From contig CM042141.1 in the NCBI GenBank assembly GCA_023376005.1, positions 90,366,171 to 90,430,170 on the forward strand: a stretch of 64,000 nucleotides of DNA, in the 5' to 3' direction. The stretch's first letter is position 1. Each line of letters starts with the position of its first letter. The position numbers were made by a program, and so were the translations under genes. Source of the stretch: Doryteuthis pealeii (taxonomy: Eukaryota; Mollusca; Cephalopoda; Myopsida; Loliginidae). Below the pieces are notes generated by a model, which made no database searches, was not told the DNA's origin, and saw only the letters and a list, made by a program, of their open reading frames with translations. Positions 22,331 through 33,553 of the stretch are shown piece by piece.

Positions 22331-23387
22331 AAGAATGTTAAATTTATTTTTGTAAACATGGATTTTATGCCATCTTTAAACAGCATTTACGGCCATACAC
22401 GATCGAAATTGACCGAAAAAAATTGTTTTAAATGTATTAAATATAAATTACATGTGTAATATTATTTTTCTTTTTTTTTCTTTTTTTTTTTTCTTTTACT
22501 GATGCTCATTATGTTACTACTTTTCAACTTAGATAAAAATTTGACCTTAAATAATCAATTTAATTAATTTTAATTTCTTTTTAAATGAAAAGCAGCCTAT
22601 TTTTTTGGTATCCCTAGTTAACTTTAAGTTATTTTTAGGAACACTGAAGAAAGAATATATCTTCAGACAAAAAAAAAAAGAAATGACCCATTTAGTTGTC
22701 AATGATGTCTTAAGTTCATTAAGGCCTTAGACTCGTATTCTGCTAGTAGTAATTTATATTAAATTTGAAAAAATGTTTCCCCCCTCCCCTCCCCCACTTT
22801 ACAAAATCTCTGACCTTTATTCCAGTTAGTTGCCACTTATCACTGTTCTTTTTGCAGGCTTTTAGTAATGTGATATTTTATTTAGATGGCAATGTACTGT
22901 TGGCCTGACCCTGTTTGCCTTTTACTCTTCTTATAAAGATGGCTGAGCCAGTAAGGTTATATGATATATCATTAGATTTAGAATGACTTTTGAGGAACAA
23001 TATGAACTGTCAATTTGACCTTATGAGTCACAGATGGGTCACTTTGCTTGACCCTTTCTCCCCATTACTGATAGCCCCCCCCCTTTTTTTTCTGCTTACA
23101 CTTCCTATTATGTGAGCTGAAGGCTAGAGGAAATTCATAGAGGTTTGCTGGCAAGAATAGTTAATAAAGGAAACTATAGATTTTGGTAACTAAATTCAAG
23201 ACTCCACTTCACTACCAAAATGTACCAATGGGGTTGGTTTTCATATTAAGTGAACTTTTGTCAATTCTTGTATGTATAGGTCTTCTTTTTTTATGGTATT
23301 ATGCTTTTTTTCTTTATCATTTTTTTGAGATTCTTTATTATTACATTGGGTGGAGGGCCCGAAATTACAATGAGTACAGTTATTGTA
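22331..23387. other. Anonymous span, slightly GC-richer from 22.7 kb
   Basis: No repeat family was recognised. From about 22700 to 23180 the base composition is more balanced, and tgcag at 22854-22858 and cca|gtaagg at 22948 look like splice signals around an ATG (ATGGCTGAGCCA at 22939). The resulting exon would be phase 0, not matching the phase-2 exon at 3.8 kb, so it is not called. Confidence 0.35.
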
Positions 23388-23622
23388 TATGAGGTGTATA
23401 AAAAAAAGTATCAAGATTTTTTGGTACTTTTTGACACTCCTAGTATTCTAGAAAAAAATGTTCCCTTTATTAATTTTTTTTTTTTTTCAGAATACAAGGT
23501 GTTAAAAAAGTATCAAGTTTAAAGCTGTATTTACCAAGATAGAAATGAATGAATGGAACATTATTTTTTTTCAGAATACAAGGTGCCAAAAAATTTCAAT
23601 ACTTTTTTAATACACCTTTGTA
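23388..23622. mobile_element. Hairpin MITE with mariner-like ends, copy 1
   Basis: It shares structure with copies at 27640 and 62313: an outer end (gaggtgtataaaaaaaagta), a short hairpin, a poorly conserved interior, then aatgaatggaac and a second end with acaaggtgccaaaaa and acacctttgta. Ends of the form acaaggtgtcaaaaagta are typical of Tc1/mariner terminal repeats. It has no transposase, so it is non-autonomous. Confidence 0.6.
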
Positions 23623-23809
23623 TGTTTGTTTATAGGTCAGATTGTGAAGACCTAATTTTTAAATATGAAATTCATGACAACCTTTACATGAATAATTTTA
23701 CAAAGTTGAAATTTAAACATAATGAAAAGGTTTAGAAACAACCACTGACTTCAGAAAGTTGAGTATACCTATATAAGTACAAAGGTATTATTCAATGGTA
23801 GTAGGCGTG

Positions 23810-23965
23810 AGGACACGCATACATCTACAGACGTATAGCTATTTACTAAGCTTAACTTAGATGTGGCACAAGGCCAGATTATGGAGCACCCAGTGAGAAT
23901 CAAACTCACTAACAATGGTTTGCGATTCTAGCTTGCTAACCATTACACCACATGAGGTGCCCCAT
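23810..23965 (-). repeat. SINE family C (tRNA-derived)
   Basis: The minus strand reads gtggtgtaatggttagcaag (A box), an anticodon-like arm, and gagtttgattctcactgggt (B box), then the body with ggccttgtgccacatc. This is one of the best-preserved heads of the family; it resembles a tRNA over about 75 bases but lies within a longer repeat. Confidence 0.7.
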
Positions 23966-23969
23966 CTAC

Positions 23970-24245
23970 CCACCTATACATCCATACGCGCATGCACACG
24001 CAAAGAGTGGAGGACAAACACCTACACAAATGTATGGACACACACCCGTACAACACATACACACACACACATACGCGCAGATATAGACAATGAGATGAAG
24101 ATACACATGTGCACAAACGCATGGACACATGACCCCAACAAACACACACACATACAACCTGCATGCAAACAAATACTGGAAGACACACACGCACACATAC
24201 ATGCCCTAATGCAAGGGCACCCCATATGTTAACACACACGCATGA
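23970..24245. repeat. Degenerate CA-rich simple repeat
   Basis: About 275 bases built from cacacacatac, gcacacg and acaaacac motifs interrupted by short unique pieces. It lacks a single period. The open frames on both strands (Cys/Val-rich or Thr/His-rich) are direct products of the repeat. It sits between a family C copy and a family A copy. Confidence 0.8.
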
Positions 24246-24249
24246 ACAC

Positions 24250-24462
24250 AGGAGCCATGTTAGCTCAGCTGGTAGAGCGTTCGGCTAGAAACCACAAGGT
24301 TCCTAGTTCGATACCGGTCCTCGCTAACTCAGCGTATGAGTAGCACAGGGATCTGTGCGGTAAAGTAAGGAGCTGATGGTAGGTGTGGCGCTCCACCTCA
24401 GACACCAAAAACAATCTCCTTGGAATAAGAATAAGGGAAAGTGAAAAACATTATTGGCATCT
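24250..24462 (+). repeat. SINE family A, altered 3' end
   Basis: The head ttagctcagctggtagagcg and B box agttcgataccgg are well preserved. The body matches up to acaatctccttgg, then continues into unrelated aataagaataagggaaagtg instead of the usual ctagcgctagtg end. The last third is therefore deleted or replaced. Confidence 0.8.
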
Positions 24463-24758
24463 TCCAAAGTTCCTGATAAATCATAGAAATCTTTAAAACA
24501 TTTAATCTTTTAATCTATATATTACTTATGCATAAATTCAAAAGTCATGCATGTTGCTATTCAATTTAGGCCCCACCGATGACTTTACTTACTTTACAAT
24601 TATTGTTTAAAATTACCTTTTCAATAGGTTTGTATTGGTTTGTATACAACTTGTCAGATAGTCTTACTAATAATAATTTCCATTTTCAATGTGTATCCTT
24701 TTGAGGTAAATTGTAAATTTTAGTCTGTAGAGATATTGTAGAACTACATATATATAGG

Positions 24759-25013
24759 GGCCGGTTTATCTCAGTCGGTAGAGCACCCACCTAGGAATCA
24801 CAAGGTTCTGGGTTCAATACTGGTCCCTGCCAACTTTGCACATGAGCAGCACCGATTGGGTTATCTGATCTGTGCAGTAAAGTGGGGAGCTGACAGTAGG
24901 TGTGGCGCTCCACCTCAGCAAAAACAATCCCCCTGGTCTAGCGCTAGTAAAAAGGGGATAGACTTCCTTGCTGTCTGGCTGATCCCAACAATAGGCCACT
25001 CTGCCAACTTTAC
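24759..25013 (+). repeat. SINE family A, full length
   Basis: It runs from ggccggtttatctcagtcgg through ggttcaatactgg, cagtaaagtggggagctgac and ctagcgctagtaaaaagggg to gccactctgccaactttact. The segments before the head (gtctgtagagatattgtagaactacata) and after the tail (gtctgtagagatattgtaaaactacata) are nearly identical over about 40 bases, from ttgtaaattttagtctgtag. This makes an unusually long flanking duplication. Confidence 0.85.
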
Positions 25014-25079
25014 TTACATATATATTGTAAATTTTAGTCTGTAGAGATATTGTAAAACTACATAGACATTAAGTTAGTT

Positions 25080-25172
25080 TAGTTTTGAATATGACCGCAG
25101 GCGTGAGGCACCCAGTTAAGATCAAACTTATCTAGTAGAACTGGTCTCCTAGACTAGCTCAATCATTTCATA
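25080..25172 (-). repeat. SINE family C, partial
   Basis: gcgtgaggcacccagttaag and atcaaacttatctagtagaa match the B-box half of family C on the minus strand. The A-box half (gactagctcaatca) is strongly diverged. Confidence 0.45.
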
Positions 25173-25630
25173 TATGAAAAAAAAACAAACTTAAAACCTG
25201 ATGTTTTAATTTGATTTAATTGTAGAAAGATGTAAAATTTTCTGCCACTTGGTAATAACAAAAAGTTTTGCCTCTTGTCAGTATATAAACAATTAAGGTA
25301 ACCTTGTATTAACTGATGATCTATGAACAATTTTTGCTTTTAAATACTAGCAGTCATTATTGATTTTATCAACTTTGGTTATTACTTTTTTATTCCCTTC
25401 TTTTTTAATCTAAACTCTATAATAGCAAGAAATAATGCTGAGAGAGAAAAATGAAACTTAATTCCTGACCTCTTTGCTTTGAGGAAACCATCTGATCAAC
25501 AAAGAGCCCATTGGTCTCTACACACAAACAAGATGATTTAATCATATTGAAAGCTCATCCTGAATTTCATATCCTCTTTTTGTTGTAGAGTGGCAATTTA
25601 AATTTGTATATATTTATGTGTGTATATATA

Positions 25631-25956
25631 CAGTGATGCTGATAGCTTTTTGATTTAGTGCATCCTGGGATGCACATATTTGCTTTGAATGAGTCCCCAG
25701 GAAATTTGATAGGTCCCAACTAAAGTTTCTTGATAAACTGTAGGGTTTTTAATTATGATCTGGGGAAACAACTAAATCTGTCAAACTCCTACTTTATAAC
25801 CTATCCTGTGTAATTCATTTTTAAGAAACTATTGAAATGTATTTACAGTTAGCTTGAAGAAATGGTGAGGGAAGAAAAAAGAAAAACACTGGGGTGCATG
25901 GAAGTGATTTTACTGCGTCCATTTTTTATTTTTGTAAAATCCCTATCAGCATCTCT

Positions 25957-25957
<1 letters not shown>
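25631..25957 (+). mobile_element. TIR element (CAGAGATGCTGATAG family), copy 1
   Basis: The element is 327 bases, from CAGTGATGCTGATAG to CTATCAGCATCTCTG, giving 15-base terminal inverted repeats with one mismatch. Just inside lies gtgcatcctgggatgcacat, itself palindromic. It has no transposase frame. It is flanked by TA repeats, so a target duplication is not readable here. It is the longest of six copies together with 49615-49941; shorter copies lack about 35 interior bases around ttgataaactgtaggg. Confidence 0.85.
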
Positions 25958-25992
<35 letters not shown>

Positions 25993-26054
25993 CCCAGATC
26001 CTGAATGCTGCAGATATACAACGTTGCTTATCTGATACACAAATGCAAAATAAT

Positions 26055-26517
26055 ACCGTATCCCTAATCTCATTTCATTCTCAGGAACACCAACAGTCGG
26101 ATTACAGCACTTGCTACTCGCATGGATGGGTTGAAAAGGGGCTCTTTAGCCTTGGTCGGCAACCCATCAAATTCAACAGAAAGTCCGACACAAAACATCT
26201 GTTGCCTTTCAAAGAAAGGCTAGGGAAGTAAACCCTGAAAACAAATCAGGAACCGAAGTCCCTAAGGTAGCGTGATGCTGAAATTTAGTGCTACCCATCA
26301 ACTCCTGCAACACTGCCGTTGCCAAACCGCATTGGTACCTTACTTTTCCTTTGGATCACAGCGGCAGTGTGGAGAGGGGGGATTTGCTGTATAGGCAACA
26401 GCTTATCCTCCATATGAACCCGCCCAAACTAGGTAGTCCAAAGAGAGGAAAAAAAAGAAAAAAGAAAAACCTTTTGACACCACTCCATCTCTCATAGATG
26501 GAAGGTTGGCAACCAAC
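26055..26517. repeat. GC-richer island, possible retroelement fragment
   Basis: Base composition rises sharply relative to the flanks and ends at a long TA run. Two plus-strand open frames (26043-26231 and 26288-26497) end near a Lys/Arg-rich stretch (gaggaaaaaaaagaaaaaag). The ordered, GC-rich block with an A-rich segment suggests a fragment of a retroposon. I found no conserved reverse transcriptase or endonuclease motif, so the class stays open. Confidence 0.35.
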
Positions 26518-26518
26518 C

Positions 26519-26526
26519 ATATATAT

Positions 26527-26582
<56 letters not shown>
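26519..26582. repeat. AT dinucleotide microsatellite
   Basis: An almost uninterrupted AT/TA run of about 64 bases with one phase slip near 26536. Other long TA runs are at 25960-25986, 28463-28499, 41314-41361, 43340-43362, 43549-43574, 48347-48370, 62277-62309 and 62599-62632. Confidence 0.95.
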
Positions 26583-26584
<2 letters not shown>

Positions 26585-27639
26585 GAAAGTACTAATCAAA
26601 ATTGAGAATTTTTCTGGTTTAAAATTAGACAACAGAATATTTTTTCATAAATTAATCTGATTCTACAGAGCAAATCCTCTTTACAAATTTTATTATAATT
26701 TCTCCCAAATTGTTCTCCTTATGTGCATTTCAAAATTCAATAAAACATTTTTTTTATTTTTTAAAATCTTATTTTTAACAGCTGTGTAAGAAATGGATTT
26801 CAATAACTCTGGAAATCCATAAGCTGATTATAGTCTATATTTTAATCTTTAACTACAAAACTTATTGTGCATATTTAAGTTTTTAGGTAGATAATGTTAG
26901 GTTATTTTCTAAAAATGAAATCTCTTAACTTAATCTGGCATTGGGAGAGAATGAGGCTGGGACCGATTTTTATTTTTAAAATCGGTATTCAAAACTCTAG
27001 ATGTACAACTGCTTCAGTCACAAGTTAGGTTACAAAATATCTTTAAAAAACAAACTATAGACTGCATCTTATAATATTGGGATTCATTAATATTAATTAA
27101 CAGGTAACATAATGATTTAATAATCCATTTTAAACCCTGACCCCCCAAAAATGAAGTGATTTTTTTTTTTTTTTTTTTTTTAAAATTAAAAAAATTTTTT
27201 TTTTTTTTCCTAATTTTTTAGCAAAACTTTTGAAATGATAGGTCAACATGACCATTAGTGTCTAATTGATCCAGGCTGCTACAATCATTGGTTGTCTTCT
27301 CTAAACTAGAATCAATTTATAGCTTATTTAATATCATTTTGATTGACAGATCAGAAATGGGTTAAATGTTATAAGCATTTTTACATGAGGGTAGCACACA
27401 TTTCCTATTGTTTTTATTAAGTATATCACTGCTTTTTGATATTTTTTCTTTCTTAAAACTCTTTTCACAAGATCCCCCCCCCCCCCGCTAATATGATTTT
27501 CATAAATGAGGAAACTATGTATATGATATAAAATATAGTTTTAAAACAATTCATGTTTTGGTAAAAAGGTTTGTGCCATTTCATCAGATATTTTCTCTTT
27601 TTAATATGTATATTATACTTCTCATTAGGTTTGGATATA
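26583..27639. other. AT-rich spacer
   Basis: There is no gene and no recognised repeat family. It has a T24-like run near 27158-27181, a second T run at 27196-27208 and a C12 run near 27475-27486. Small frames are not supported. Confidence 0.45.
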
Positions 27640-27892
27640 TACAAGGTGTCAAAAAAAGTATCGAGATTTTTTGTTCATTTTTACACACCTTGTAAACTGA
27701 CCCCCCCCCCCCCCAAAAGTTCTATTCATTAATTTTTTTTCAGAATATAAGGTGTCAAAAAAAGTTTCAAGTTTAAAAGCTGTATTTACCAAGATAGAAA
27801 TGAAGAATGAATGGAACGTTTTTGTTTTTTTCCCCAGGATACAAGGTGTCAAAAAGTACAAAAAATCTCTCTCCTTTTTTGACACACTTGTA
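27640..27892. mobile_element. Hairpin MITE with mariner-like ends, copy 2
   Basis: tacaaggtgtcaaaaaaagt opens the element and gacacacttgta closes it. Internal sites (gacacctt-type) make two terminal hairpins, separated by a middle block with tgtatttaccaagatagaaa and aatgaatggaac, both also present in the copies at 23.4 and 62.3 kb. A C14 run lies at 27701-27714. Confidence 0.7.
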
Positions 27893-27954
27893 TATGTATA
27901 GCCATAACTCCATAAAAACAGCACATAGCAAGTTTTTTTTTTATTAGGGTAATA

Positions 27955-28200
27955 ATACACTTAAAATGCTTTTAGAGAATAAATCAATTTCCAGTTAATG
28001 ATAATCATTTTTAGGGTTTTGCTGAATGTAATTAAATATATTTTTTTTTTTTTGATCATCCAAATTCTTGATATAACGGAGATAAATCTTAAATAAAATT
28101 AGAATCCTTGACTCTTTAGAGAATCCTTGGTATCATCATAGACCATTGTTACAATGGGAACTCATGTTTGGGTCATTTAGCAAATTGATTGTGTTGCTCT
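27955..28200 (+). repeat. Anonymous repeat F, copy 1
   Basis: cacttaaaatgcttttagag, aataaatcaatttccagtt and the later agaatcctt..tatcatcatagac segment match 36535-36760 in the same order, with some insertions. The pair is diverged, so this is an old interspersed repeat or a local duplication. The order and spacing are not shared with the G repeat pair, which argues against one large segmental duplication. Confidence 0.5.
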
Positions 28201-28263
28201 TAATATTTCTGTTCTTTTGCTCAAACCAAAGGAACCCAAAAATATATTTAAACAAAAATTCTA

Positions 28264-28392
28264 TCATTATTTACTAAGCTTTATCTTAGCGTAAGGCCAC
28301 AACTATCAGACACTTAGTTACATTTAAACTTAATTTGTTACCAGTGGTTTATGAGACGAGCTAGTTAACCTTTGTTGCCTATCAGGTGCTTA
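28264..28392 (-). repeat. SINE family C, diverged
   Basis: It shares ttactaagctttatcttag and the caaggccac-like block with 23.8 kb, and has a weak tRNA-like half (gacgagctagttaacctttg). It is clearly older than the 23.8 kb copy. Confidence 0.45.
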
Positions 28393-28399
28393 TTAGTGA

Positions 28400-28459
28400 T
28401 TCTCTCTATGAAAATAAAACTAGATTTTTAAAAATCTAGTTTTTTTTCTCACAGGCACT

Positions 28460-28501
<42 letters not shown>

Positions 28502-28891
28502 CTTTCATTGACTAAATTTTTCATTGAATTATTCATTTAAAAGAATTAATTTTAAGTTCTATATTTGGCTTACCTAGCTAACAAAACTTAACTCTTTGCC
28601 TACTTTAAGCTGCTCACAGTGGCTCCCTTGTTTACACTGAAAAATCACTGCATGAACACTCGTTCCATTTTTTGTTTTGTCTGTAAATGAACCCTGAAAC
28701 TGGTATTTAATCCTTTAATAGAAAACCAGTTGAATAGAATAATCCAGCAATATTCGCTAATTTATTGTCTGACATCGAGATTTGTTGGGGCAATAATTTG
28801 GTAGGCCAAGTGTTAAGTAAGGTTACAAAAATCTTTTTAAATTGTTGGCGATGAACAAATTTTGAAATTTTTTGCCTAAAGTTTAGCATGA

Positions 28892-28934
<43 letters not shown>

Positions 28935-29015
28935 AAATTTTTTCAATTTAATTTATTTAGTCAATATCTATACATATATAAAGAGCAATTGTATATACAC
29001 ATTCAATATCATCAG
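28400..29015. other. AT-rich spacer with TA repeat and long T run
   Basis: It holds a TA microsatellite (28463-28499) and a T35-like homopolymer at 28893-28927 followed by an AT-rich stretch. A minus-strand frame at 28707-28889 is unsupported. No other feature was seen. Confidence 0.5.
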
Positions 29016-29017
29016 AA

Positions 29018-29216
29018 CTTGCTTTTAGTGCAAAAATAATGAAGATTTTATTTATATCTATGAAGATATTTGAAAATTAGGATTTGAATAGTAAGAGAAG
29101 GGGAAAGTCATTTGTTGTGTTAGTGATTAAAATATAAATCAATGGATCTGCGAGACTAACTTTTTATTATCCCCCCCCCCCCCTACCTAGATAATGACAG
29201 GTAGCCGCTTCTAGAA
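29018..29216 (+). repeat. Anonymous repeat G, copy 1
   Basis: About 190 bases are clearly homologous to 35190-35400: gtgcaaaaataatgaagatt, aattaggatttgaatagtaa, atcaatggatctg and caggtagccgcttctag. The two copies differ by an insertion of about 20 bases (tatggaagaccaaaacagtc in the second copy) and by a poly-C run in this one. Confidence 0.7.
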
Positions 29217-30154
29217 AGTGGATTTTTATTTGATTTCAACACACCAAAATATCAAATCCTGTACCAGGTGATGTACATGAAAAAAAAAAAAAATTCCTGT
29301 TATTATTGTAAATTCTCTCTTTTGTTAGTAATTTGATTACTGCATAACTCACGCACATACACACCCACCCAATTTATATATGTATACTCCCTGTATACAT
29401 GTATGTCTTTACTTGTGTATGAGACACTATTAATGTATGTAATATAAGTTGTTTGACAAAATTAGCATGGGGGTTTGCAGCATTTGTTTCTCCTGTGGTC
29501 TTGTTTTGAAGTTGGGCTTCTCATGTATGTTATGCTAATTTCAGTCACAGGGTTGTCATGTGGTGGTATGTTGTTTTTTAACTGCTGTCTGCTAAATCAT
29601 GTATCAGGACTTTTTAGAGTAATTCCTGCACATATTTTCATTAAGTCTTAGGTTATCTCACAATTGCAATTGTCAACCTTTAAAATAATTGCCATTGATT
29701 AGTTAGAACATCCCTTTAAAAAAGAAAATGGTTACTAGTTAATGAGAATAAGCATTACATAATTAACATGTATGCTTTATATACACACACACACTGAACC
29801 TTCTATTTAACAGGCTAATAGAGATGGGGTGTTTATTAATACTGAAATTCTGTTCAATCCAAATGTAACCCGAGTAATATTTTAATGCAAATATATACAT
29901 ACATTATATACATATAAAAAAAACTTCAGATTTTCTTGTGGCCTTGTTTTATTGGAAATGACAGACAAGGATTTTTAGTGTTTAGCTTTCTATTCAGATT
30001 TTTTTTCTTTTTTGTATGTGTGTGTATGAGATGTCGCAACTGTGGTTGTAGATGGTTTAAAAACTGTCCCAAGTGTCTGTTAGTTTACTCTGGGTACATT
30101 TGACTATATTCAGACATTTTTGAGGATGTAGTAAAAAAAACTAAATGTCTACTG
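29217..30154. other. AT-rich spacer
   Basis: Contains short CA and TA repeats (29782-29794, 29340-29400), an A13 run at 29280 and no recognised gene or repeat family. Confidence 0.45.
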
Positions 30155-30392
30155 AGTGGTTTATTGCCAGTATCGGTTGAACAGCAATAGTCTTATCCCC
30201 TTTTCACTAGTGCTAGACCAGGGAGATTGTTTTGCTGAGGTGGAGTGCCATACCTACCATCAGCTCCCAGATGCTTTACCACACAGATTACCCAAGCTGT
30301 GCTACTCATGAACCAAGTTGGCGAGGTTCGGTATTGAACCTGGAACCTTGTGATTCCTAGCTGAATACTCTACTGACTTAGCTAAACTGTCT
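30155..30392 (-). repeat. SINE family A, full length
   Basis: On the minus strand it reads tagctaagtcagtagag as A box and ggttcaataccg as B box; on the plus strand it keeps ttttcactagtgctagacca and ggagattgttttgctgaggt. Somewhat diverged from the younger-looking copies at 24.8 and 57.2 kb. Confidence 0.8.
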
Positions 30393-30394
30393 CT

Positions 30395-31194
30395 TTAGAT
30401 GTAGGTGCTCTTATACTGTGAAGTACTGGATGGATTCTGTGTTCAAGGAATTATTATGTGGGCGTGTTCATGTGTGAACGTGTATGTCATTGGTGCTGTT
30501 TTGAAGTATAAATAAAGCAACTAAGGATCATGTGACTGTGGATCCACTGAGATGTGGAGTTCTATATCAAATGCATTTTAAGATTTTTCACCCCCAAGCT
30601 AAATGATTTTGTTTAATGTTGTGTGTTTATTCTTTTTGAGTATTGCTTCTTAATACTTGAAGTTGTTTTCTGCAATGATGCTATATAATATTTTTGTATT
30701 AACTATAATTTGTTGAATATTTATGGGCGTATTCTGGTCTACTATGGTGTGTTTACAGATATCATGAGCATTGGATAAATAGCAGGTTAGTCTACGGGTG
30801 GTGGTATATATGGATGAAATGTTTTGTCATTGTTAGTTTTGGAGACACAATCTCCCAAAAGATAGGAGTTAATAGACAACATTAATTTTACATACTGATG
30901 TTTTTAGACATGCATTATTATTGGGTGAGAAATTTTCAGTCTTAATTTTTTTTTCTTTTTCAATTTCCTGTCCAAATTGAATAGGTTTTTATAATAGGCA
31001 AGATTTTAAAAATGATTAAAATTTCTACAAAACTTTATTTTTCAAAATATGTTTGCCAATTTTTAAAAATTGTTTTGAATTTTTATTAAAATCTTATAAA
31101 ACAAAGTTTCTTAGAAATTAGACAGAACAGATGCATAGGTCAATAATAAGTGAATAATGTAAAATCATGAAATATGTTATTTTGAATATTAATA
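30395..31194. other. Anonymous AT-rich DNA
   Basis: No repeat family and no exon were recognised. Composition is somewhat less AT-biased from 30395 to 30850 than after it. Confidence 0.4.
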
Positions 31195-31535
31195 CCTCAG
31201 TTCATCATGTGCTAGCAGCATGGGTATCCATGAGAATCTCTCACCAACCATACCTACCATTTACCGTCCTCAGGAGGTCCTCTGCAGATACTGGATGCTG
31301 CATAGAGCTGATCTATGTAGGTCTTTGCTGGATGGCCTGCATTGGCATGTCCATGTGCTGGTTTCCATTAGAGGACGTCACTTGCTTCTCCAGCAGTGTC
31401 CAGCATGTTTTGTCTGTCTTACTAGAATGGTTTGTGTGATAGGGGGAACCTGGCCATATACCTGCTTCCTTGTGGTGTCCTGTTTCCACGATTTGTTCAA
31501 GATTTCATGCAGCATTCTTGAGCAGCTCCCATAAA
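31195..31535 (-). pseudogene. Decayed C-terminal end of a non-LTR retrotransposon polyprotein
   Basis: One minus-strand frame reads MLHEILNKSWKQDT, then VPPITQTILVRQTK and HAGHCWRSK before a stop. A second frame continues with PAHGHANAGHPAKTYIDQL after an internal TAA. These blocks, in this order, match the tail that follows the reverse transcriptase domain in endonuclease-RT polyproteins common in invertebrate genomes (pattern SW..H.T...LYG.LPPI, then GHCWRS, then HGRA..GRPAKTY). The copy has at least one frameshift and one stop and lacks the RT domain, so it is 5'-truncated and dead. The identification is from motif memory. Confidence 0.75.
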
Positions 31536-31609
31536 AAAAAAAACTCAACACACAGTTTCTCAAATTTCTATAACCTTTGAAAACCCAATCATAATTGCTC
31601 AATTTTTAA

Positions 31610-32870
31610 TTAAAAAAAAAAAAAAAAAGTTCTATATGAAGTATAGTTTAGAGATTCTCCTCCTATTTGGCAGTGTACCCAATTTCAACCCTGTGACAGG
31701 TCTGTTGTTATACCATCTGTTGAATTGAGGTGCTATTGCCCTAGGAAGACTTTTTTTTTTTAAATATTCCCTCAATCTATTAAATGGCTAAATATTTTTC
31801 AGATAGACTTTGTATATGTGTGTATATGTATTTAAAATTTATTAAATTTTAAAATTCTTAATTTTTTTTTTTTTATTCTTAAATGTAGGCTCTGAAAATT
31901 GCTACATTTTGGATTAAAACTCTTGTTTCTGTTGAATAATTGTTATATTTTCCTCGATATCTTTCACTAGTTGTATTTTATGCACTGAGATAAAGTAACA
32001 TGTATTACAAAGATGTCAAACAAATAGTTAATAATAAAATTTAAATGTTTTTTTTGTTGTTTTTTTTTACCTAAAATGATAGAAAGTAAATCTTTACTCA
32101 TGGTTTTAATTAGTGGATTCAACTGTGTTTACTCCATTGAGGGTTTTACTGTTTTTTTGTTTTTTTTTCAGATCATGATAGATTAAGTATTTACTCAATT
32201 TGTTCATTAGGTACCACTAAAATCATGTCAAGTGATCAGTTTAGGCAATATTAAAGGAAGAAATGTAAATATTTTTAACTTTAAAAAAAAAAAAAAAAAA
32301 TAATGAACATAAAGAGTTGTTACAAAGAAAAACAGTTAATTCAAAGATCAAATTATCTGATTGGGAAATAATTACTCACCGTTATCTTGAAAAATAAGTA
32401 AAACAGTCCGTATTTTTTTTTTTTTTTTACAATAGGGTCGGTTTCTATTATTGATATTTTTTAGCAGAATTCTCTTTTCATGGTTCTTTTACCAAAAAAA
32501 TCCCATATAGAAACCCATTTTAAACATAATTTCATCAACAGGTAAATAATTACTGGAATTTTTGTAAAGATTTGACAGTTAGTTGATTTTTCATTGAATT
32601 AAAAAAACCCCAAAAAACTGTAGTCATAACTTATCTTTGGCTTCGTTAAATTTCAATTGATTGAATGGTGTGAAAATTTAAACATTGTTTTCGTTCATAG
32701 TTTTCATTTTTTTCCGTAAGCTGAAAATTTTTTAAAAAAATCCTCAGTTTTTTAATGTTTCTTCTTTTGAATGGTCCAAAAATGTTCAAGATAATATCAA
32801 CCTTTATGCAAATTTCATTGTATTAAATGAGGGAGGGGGTTAAATTGGACAAGTCAAATTGGAGGTCCCT
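31610..32870. other. AT-rich DNA, no gene seen
   Basis: Homopolymers at 31612-31628, 31751-31760, 31862-31874, 32282-32301 and 32412-32428. Small frames are not supported and no repeat family was matched. Confidence 0.45.
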
Positions 32871-32876
32871 ATTGTT

Positions 32877-32992
32877 CACAACAGGTAGAATGTGACACAA
32901 GGTCACAAGTATTAAGCATCCTGCAAGTATCAAACTTGTTATTCAGTAATAACTAGCTTATTAACTATTACACTATGATCTGATAAGGAGTA
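32877..32992 (-). repeat. SINE family C, diverged
   Basis: It contains gaatgtgacacaaggtcaca, gtatcaaacttgttattcag and aactagcttattaactatta, in the order expected for family C on the minus strand. Similarity to 34960-35115 (reverse orientation) is clear in the gtgacacaaggtcac block. Confidence 0.55.
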
Positions 32993-33553
32993 TATGACAA
33001 AACCCATGAAATTGAATATCAATAAAAACATTTCTTTAGTTTCCCTGCACCAAAAAATAGAATGTAATAATAAACTGAATCTTGATATTCACTGATTTAT
33101 CCTCCAGACAATACTGTCCTCATTTCATTAAGGGGAATACCCTGAAGTTTGTGGCAATGATTGAGGGAATTGTACAAATTTTTTTTTCTTCTTTTGTCTA
33201 ATCATACAACATTTTCATGTCAGTGAAAATGTGGGTATTACACATTAAAAACAAAAAAAACAAACTTTTGTATTTGTGGCAGGGGTGTGTGAAAAAATCG
33301 TAGAAATATTGTGACAAAAACAACTTTTTTTTATTGTAGAATAGAAAATTACCAAAATGATTGATGAATAAGCAATGATAGAAGTCAGTTAGTGGCTGAT
33401 ATTCAATCCTCTGAGAAATAAATTAATCTTAGCTTTAAATTCACCTTTTATTCAGGTGAATACCTAGGAAGTATCTGTCAAATAATACATTAAATTTTTT
33501 TTGGGGGGGGGGGGGCATGTTATGATGTATAGAAAAAAAAGAAAAGAAAAACT

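Noticed and set aside
22939..22950. Alternative first coding exon ATGGCTGAGCCA followed by gtaagg
   Set aside because: The donor is acceptable, but the frame would be phase 0 while the exon at 3.8 kb is phase 2. No promoter motifs are nearby, so it cannot be a simple alternative start of the same gene.
23915..24239. Four overlapping open frames on both strands
   Set aside because: They arise from a degenerate CA-rich repeat without stops. No start context, splice sites or domain features.
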